Below, one piece after another: positions 5,630 to 8,498 of a DNA stretch of 8,498 bases; the first letter of the stretch is position 1, and every line of letters begins with the position of its first letter. The position numbers and the translations under genes are program-made. The DNA lies in the NCBI GenBank assembly GCA_903929895.1, contig CAIYWM010000251.1, forward strand, positions 1-8,498, written 5' to 3'. The notes beneath the pieces are model-generated. The model was not told where the DNA came from, did not search any database, and saw nothing but the letters and a program-made list of their open reading frames with translations. The stretch is from an uncultured Alphaproteobacteria bacterium (GTDB taxonomy: Bacteria; Pseudomonadota; Alphaproteobacteria; Reyranellales; Reyranellaceae).

Positions 5630-5643
5630 TTGAATCGATTCAA
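5630..5643. repeat. 14-bp perfect palindrome at the left end of the GIY-YIG element
   Basis: TTGAATC (5630-5636) and GATTCAA (5637-5643) form a perfect AT-rich palindrome. The right half begins the terminal inverted repeat of the element, and TTGAATC recurs at its right end (6081-6087). It may be an insertion target or a nuclease recognition site. It could alternatively be an operator for the GIY-YIG gene 75 bp downstream. Confidence 0.5.
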
Positions 5644-6087
5644 CCACTTACCTCATCCTGTGGAGCGGCCGCCGGCCGCGTCTCGAAGGATGGGCAAAGG
5701 TCGAGCTGGCTCGAACCATGGACAACGAAGACGGAGCGCACGTCTACATGCTTCGCTGTTCAGACGGCAGCTACTATGTCGGCTCAGCGCGTCGAGGCCT
5801 GGAACGGCGCCTTTCGGAGCACAATAACGGCACCTTCGGCGGCTATACGTCCAAGCGTCTGCCCGTGACCCTTGTCTGGTCGGAGCAATTTCTGAACATC
5901 ACCGATGCAGTCGCGGTTGAAAGGCAAATCAAGGGCTGGTCGCGCGCCAAGAAGGACGCCCTGATTCGGGGTGACTTCGGGGCGCTTCGGGCGCACGCAA
6001 GAAGAGGTGGCAAATGACGGGGCCCGTTGCCCATCCTTCGAGACGGTCGCTGCGCGACCTCCTCAGGATGAGGTAAGTGCTTGAATC
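5637..6087. mobile_element. 451-bp element: REP-like arms (copy 3) flanking a GIY-YIG nuclease gene
   Basis: Terminal inverted repeats of 64 nt lie at 5637-5700 and 6024-6087. The outer 29 nt match at 27 positions, the inner 21 nt at 20, and only the 14-nt segment covering the terminal stem diverges. Each arm still folds: GCGGCC-gcc-GGCCGC (5665-5679) and GGTCGC-tgc-GCGACC (6045-6059), with CATCCT/AGGATG pairing outside. The arms are the same repeat unit as the three gene-free doublets in this window, but here the ~15-nt spacer is replaced by a complete 99-residue GIY-YIG gene. There is no obvious target-site duplication. Calling it mobile is an inference from architecture. Confidence 0.7.
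5718..6017 (+). CDS. GIY-YIG family nuclease (YhbQ/UPF0213-like), carried between REP-like arms
   Basis: A 99-residue single-domain GIY-YIG endonuclease, the normal size for the small UPF0213/YhbQ-like group. The motif appears as VYMLRC (Y10) and SYYVGSA (Y20-V-G22). The helix RRLSEHNNG supplies the conserved arginine (R30/R31) and H35, and E68 in AVERQIKGWSR is the predicted metal-binding glutamate. All catalytic positions of the fold are present, so the protein should be active. These enzymes cut DNA hydrolytically with one metal ion; cellular roles of the small group are poorly understood. The ATG at 5718 is the first good start; the Shine-Dalgarno is weak (AAAGG at 5696-5700, too far). 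The left REP arm lies 18 nt upstream and the right arm begins 7 nt after the stop. Both arms would be in its transcript, where they could pair with each other around the whole gene. Confidence 0.92.
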   Translation: MDNEDGAHVYMLRCSDGSYYVGSARRGLERRLSEHNNGTFGGYTSKRLPVTLVWSEQFLNITDAVAVERQIKGWSRAKKDALIRGDFGALRAHARRGGK

Positions 6088-6175
6088 CGCGGCATGATCG
6101 CCTGCCGTGTGGTGTCGCGACGTCCCCTCGCCTATTCTCCGCCCGACCTCGGAATTGCAGAGAAACGGAGACACC

Positions 6176-6883
6176 GTGCAGACGACGCCGCTTTCGAAAG
6201 ACCTCCACGACACGCTGTCGAAGATCACCACGGCCAGCATCACGACGATCCTGCTGAAGAAGGGGCTGCGCAACGTCTGGATGCGCGGCACGCGGCCGAT
6301 CAAGCCGGGCCAGGGCCGTCTCGTGGGACGCGCCTTCACGCTGCGCTTCGTGCCGGCCCGCGAGGATCTCGCCACGCCGGCGAGCTGGTCGTCGCCGATC
6401 TCGACCCGCGCCGCCATCGAGGCGATGCCCGAGGGCGCGATCGTCGTGGCCGACGCGATGGGCGTCACCGATGCCGGCATCTTCGGCGACATCCTGTGCG
6501 CGCGCATGGTCAAGAAGAACGTCGCCGGCCTGATCACCGACGGCGTGGTGCGCGACATCGCGGGCGTGCTGGGCACCGGCCTGCCGGTCTGGTGCCAGGG
6601 CGCCGCGGCCCCGCCCTCGGTCGCCGGCCTCACCTTCGTGAGCTGGCAGGAGCCGATCGGCTGCGGCGGCGTGGCGGTGTTCCCCGACGACGTGGTGGTG
6701 GTCGACGATGACGGTGCGGTGCTGATCCCCCAGGCGCTGGTCGAGGCGGTCGCCCAGGAAGGCACCGAGCAGGAGCGGCTCGAAGGCTGGATCATGTCCG
6801 AGGTCGAGCGCGGCGTGGCCCTGCCCGGCCTCTATCCGCCGAACGACGAAGCCAAGGCGCGCTACGCCGCGACCAAGAAGTAG
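6176..6883 (+). CDS. RraA-like family protein (HMG/CHA-aldolase or demethylmenaquinone-methyltransferase-like fold)
   Basis: A 235-residue protein of the RraA / class II pyruvate-aldolase-like family (PF03737). The signature G-L-I-T-D122-G-V-V-R126-D127 matches the conserved GxxxDGxxRD loop, where the aspartate and arginine bind the metal and the pyruvyl group in 4-hydroxy-4-methyl-2-oxoglutarate aldolases. G104-D-I-L-C-A-R-M corresponds to the preceding glycine-rich loop. The length is typical of the catabolic aldolase-like members rather than the ~160-residue RNase E inhibitor RraA, so an aldolase or decarboxylase role is favoured but unproven. The GTG at 6176 was chosen because CGGAG (6166-6170) lies 5 nt upstream; the longer open frame from 6107 would include repeat-adjacent sequence with no ribosome site. 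The peroxidase gene follows after 24 bp and is probably cotranscribed. Confidence 0.88.
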   Translation: MQTTPLSKDLHDTLSKITTASITTILLKKGLRNVWMRGTRPIKPGQGRLVGRAFTLRFVPAREDLATPASWSSPISTRAAIEAMPEGAIVVADAMGVTDAGIFGDILCARMVKKNVAGLITDGVVRDIAGVLGTGLPVWCQGAAAPPSVAGLTFVSWQEPIGCGGVAVFPDDVVVVDDDGAVLIPQALVEAVAQEGTEQERLEGWIMSEVERGVALPGLYPPNDEAKARYAATKK

Positions 6884-6907
6884 AGCGCGGGCAACGGAGG
6901 CCGGCCC

Positions 6908-7474
6908 ATGAAGGTCATTCGCATGCTGGCCTTCGCCGTGCTGGGCGCGCTGCTCTCCGCAGCGGCCTGGTCGCAGGCCGGCCGCCAGCCGGTCGACTGG
7001 CGCACCGTGTCGCTCGAATCGATCGGCGGCGGCCCGCTGCCGACCAGGGACTATGCCGGCAAGGTCGTGCTGCTGGTCAACACGGCCTCCCTCTGTGGCT
7101 TCACCGGCCAGTACAAGGGCCTCGAGGAGCTGTGGCGGCGCTACAAGGACAAGGGCCTCGTGGTGCTGGGCGTGCCGTCGAACGATTTCGGCGGCCAGGA
7201 GCCCGGCAGCAAAGACGAGATCAAGCGCTTCTGCGAGGCGAGCTTCGACGTCACCTTTCCGCTCGCCGACAAGCAGATCGTGACCGGCGCCAACGCCCAT
7301 CCGCTCTATCGCTGGGCCGCGGCGCAGACCGGCACGCTCGGCACGCCGAGCTGGAACTTCCACAAGATCCTGATCGGCCGCGACGGAAGGGTGATCGACT
7401 GGTTCACCGCCGTGAGCGGCACGGGATCGAAACTCGAACGCGCGATCGAGGCGGCGCTGGCGGCGAAGGGCTGA
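6908..7474 (+). CDS. Exported glutathione/thioredoxin peroxidase (GPx family)
   Basis: A 188-residue GPx-family thiol peroxidase that reduces hydroperoxides. The catalytic set is complete: C63 in NTASLCGFTGQY, Q97 in NDFGGQEPG, and W149-N150 in SWNFHKILIG. A second cysteine, C109 in KRFCEASFDVTFPL, lies 46 residues after C63, the same spacing as C36/C82 of yeast Gpx3-type enzymes. Thioredoxin-like recycling through a C63-C109 disulfide is therefore more likely than glutathione. Residues 1-24 (MKVIRM, then a hydrophobic alanine/leucine core ending AAAWSQA) look like a Sec signal peptide with cleavage after A24, which puts the enzyme in the periplasm. Most bacterial GPx-like proteins are cytosolic. 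GGAGG (6896-6900) lies 7 nt before the ATG. It is the second gene of a likely operon with the RraA-like gene. Confidence 0.92.
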   Translation: MKVIRMLAFAVLGALLSAAAWSQAGRQPVDWRTVSLESIGGGPLPTRDYAGKVVLLVNTASLCGFTGQYKGLEELWRRYKDKGLVVLGVPSNDFGGQEPGSKDEIKRFCEASFDVTFPLADKQIVTGANAHPLYRWAAAQTGTLGTPSWNFHKILIGRDGRVIDWFTAVSGTGSKLERAIEAALAAKG

Positions 7475-7497
7475 GCGGCTCGGTTCAACGCCCCCAC

Positions 7498-7611
7498 CCT
7501 CATCCTGAGGAGGCGCGCGAAGAGTGCCGTCTCGAAGGATGGGCAACGGACGGGGTGCGCGTGCCCATGCTTCGAGACGCGCCCCTTGGGGGGGCGCTCC
7601 TCAGCATGAGG
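7498..7611. repeat. REP-like inverted doublet, copy 4
   Basis: The arms are 7498-7547 and 7562-7611. The left arm keeps CATCCT/AGGATG, but its terminal stem is weak: GGCGC and GTGCC (7512-7528) pair only with a G-T wobble. The right arm carries the compensated variant CATGCT (7566-7571) and AGCATG (7603-7608) around a GCGCCCC/GGGGCGC stem. It separates the peroxidase gene from the dioxygenase gene and begins 23 nt after the peroxidase stop, so it may also form the end of that transcript. Confidence 0.88.
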
Positions 7612-7713
7612 TTGGTGTTTGAGCCGCAGAGCGGGCCGGTTGCGCGGCGGGATTTGGCCCCACGCGAACGCCCGCGCTATCGTCGGCGCGTAAAGAATAA
7701 CGGAGACGTCCCG

Positions 7714-8498
7714 ATGGCGATGGCCGAAGCCGCTGCCCCCCTCACCGCGCAGGACCACGCGCGCACGATGGCCGAGTACAGCCGCGCCGGCGAAGCCCGC
7801 GCGCGGGCGCTGGGCAATCGCGGGCCGATCCGGCTCGATGCGAACGGCCGGCTGGCCCAGGACATTCTCGACGCCTACTGGACGCACGGCTTCTACGTCT
7901 TCGAGGGCGTGGCGGGACCGGAGGAACTGGCCGAGCTGCGCGCCGACGTCGATGCGATCCTCGAGCGCGCGCCGGTCGAACCCGGCGCGGCGGTCGACCG
8001 CAACGGCCGCCCGGCCTTCGGCGAGGGCGTGCTGAAGCCGCCCTATCGCTGGGCCAGGCCCCTGAGCGATCCGCTCGGCGGCACGACGAAGAACAACGGC
8101 CGCCATCCGGTGGCGATGAGCCAGCCGACCCTGGCCGCCGACGCGCCCGCCTGGACCGTCGAGCTGCTCGACGGCAACCTCTACCTGATGAACGCCGCGT
8201 TCCGGCTCTACGGCCATCCCGGCCTGATGGCCGCCGCCGAGGCGATCCTCGGCGACGATTTCGTGCCCTACAACGAGGTGACCTTCATCAAGGAAGCCGG
8301 CCTCGGCCCCTCGGTCGCCTGGCACCAGGACGGCACGACGCATTGGGACGCCGCCGACTGGGAGATGGGCGCCCACGGCTTCAACTTCATGACCCAGCTC
8401 TATCCCAGCACCGCGGGCAACTGCGTCTGGGTGCTGCCGGGCAGCCACCGCCACGGCAAGGCCAACATCCGCAAGCTGGTCGCCGAGAGCGGCTCGGA
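7714..8498 (+). CDS. Phytanoyl-CoA dioxygenase (PhyH) family protein, 5' part
   Basis: The frame opens at ATG 7714 and runs off the window end after 261 complete codons without a stop. It belongs to the PhyH branch of non-haem Fe(II)/2-oxoglutarate oxygenases. H204-x-D206 in SVAWHQDGTTHWD provides two iron ligands. The segment GNCVWVLPGSHRHGK, with H245, is the conserved strand carrying the distal histidine, as in other PhyH proteins (W-V-x-P-G-S-H). The 2-oxoglutarate-binding arginine and the C-terminus lie near or beyond the window end. The N-terminal ~45 residues are alanine- and arginine-rich and poorly conserved in type. GGAG (7702-7705) lies 8 nt upstream of the first ATG; a second ATG at 7720 is possible. 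The substrate is unknown; family members hydroxylate very different small molecules. It stands alone after repeat doublet 4. Confidence 0.9.
   Translation, partial: MAMAEAAAPLTAQDHARTMAEYSRAGEARARALGNRGPIRLDANGRLAQDILDAYWTHGFYVFEGVAGPEELAELRADVDAILERAPVEPGAAVDRNGRPAFGEGVLKPPYRWARPLSDPLGGTTKNNGRHPVAMSQPTLAADAPAWTVELLDGNLYLMNAAFRLYGHPGLMAAAEAILGDDFVPYNEVTFIKEAGLGPSVAWHQDGTTHWDAADWEMGAHGFNFMTQLYPSTAGNCVWVLPGSHRHGKANIRKLVAESGS

Noticed and set aside
5843..7546. A 567-codon minus-strand open frame across the RraA-like and peroxidase genes
   Set aside because: It spans two well-supported + strand genes and a repeat, has no recognisable domain, and has the same antisense composition.
7306..8454. 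A 382-codon minus-strand open frame opposite the dioxygenase gene
   Set aside because: The + strand frame here contains the PhyH iron-ligand motifs and a Shine-Dalgarno; the minus frame also runs through a repeat doublet.
1..8498. tRNA, rRNA or known riboswitch
   Set aside because: On reading through both strands I saw no tRNA cloverleaf sequence, rRNA segment or riboswitch core that I could recognise.

Overview
The window reads as chromosome of a GC-rich Gram-negative bacterium, most likely an alphaproteobacterium (Rhodospirillales/Reyranella- or Bradyrhizobium-like). The grounds are very high third-position GC, widely spaced catabolic-type genes, and two families of intergenic palindromic repeats of a kind I associate with that group. 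The taxon is an inference from style, not from a marker gene.

Layout from left to right, with every intact gene on the + strand. The window opens on the last 52 codons of a BNR/Asp-box protein (to 161). A repeat-filled gap follows, then an MBL-fold protein with flavodiiron-type diiron ligands (452-1162). Positions 1163-1786 are conspicuously AT-richer and hold the scar of an antiphage locus. The first ~36 codons of a SIR2-like gene are joined, out of frame, to the last ~116 codons of a HerA-type ATPase, and a promoter-like sequence and a dyad still stand in front. Next come an aldo/keto reductase (1787-2752), a 500-bp gap with a repeat doublet and a minus-strand gene fragment, an SRPBCC/AHSA1 protein (3254-3706), a second type of inverted repeat (3710-3809), and a 557-residue amidohydrolase of the D-aminoacylase type (3922-5595). 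Then come a 451-bp element carrying a GIY-YIG nuclease gene (5637-6087), an RraA-like protein (6176-6883) in a likely operon with an exported glutathione peroxidase (6908-7474), and the 5' part of a phytanoyl-CoA dioxygenase family gene (7714 to the window end).

The most interesting structure is a REP-like repeat family. Four inverted doublets occur, at 193-302, 2788-2897, 5645-6079 and 7498-7611, and each arm is itself a hairpin. All eight arms keep the outer 6-bp pairing, and three do so through compensatory double substitutions. The 15-nt terminal stem differs in sequence between arms but still pairs in all of them, weakly in one. In three doublets the arms are about 15 nt apart. In the third, a complete GIY-YIG nuclease gene lies between the arms. 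This resembles the arrangement of REP sequences and RAYT transposases, but with an unrelated nuclease fold.

The metabolic genes do not form one evident pathway. They look like separate oxidative or catabolic units separated by repeats. Only the RraA-like/peroxidase pair (24-bp gap) looks cotranscribed.
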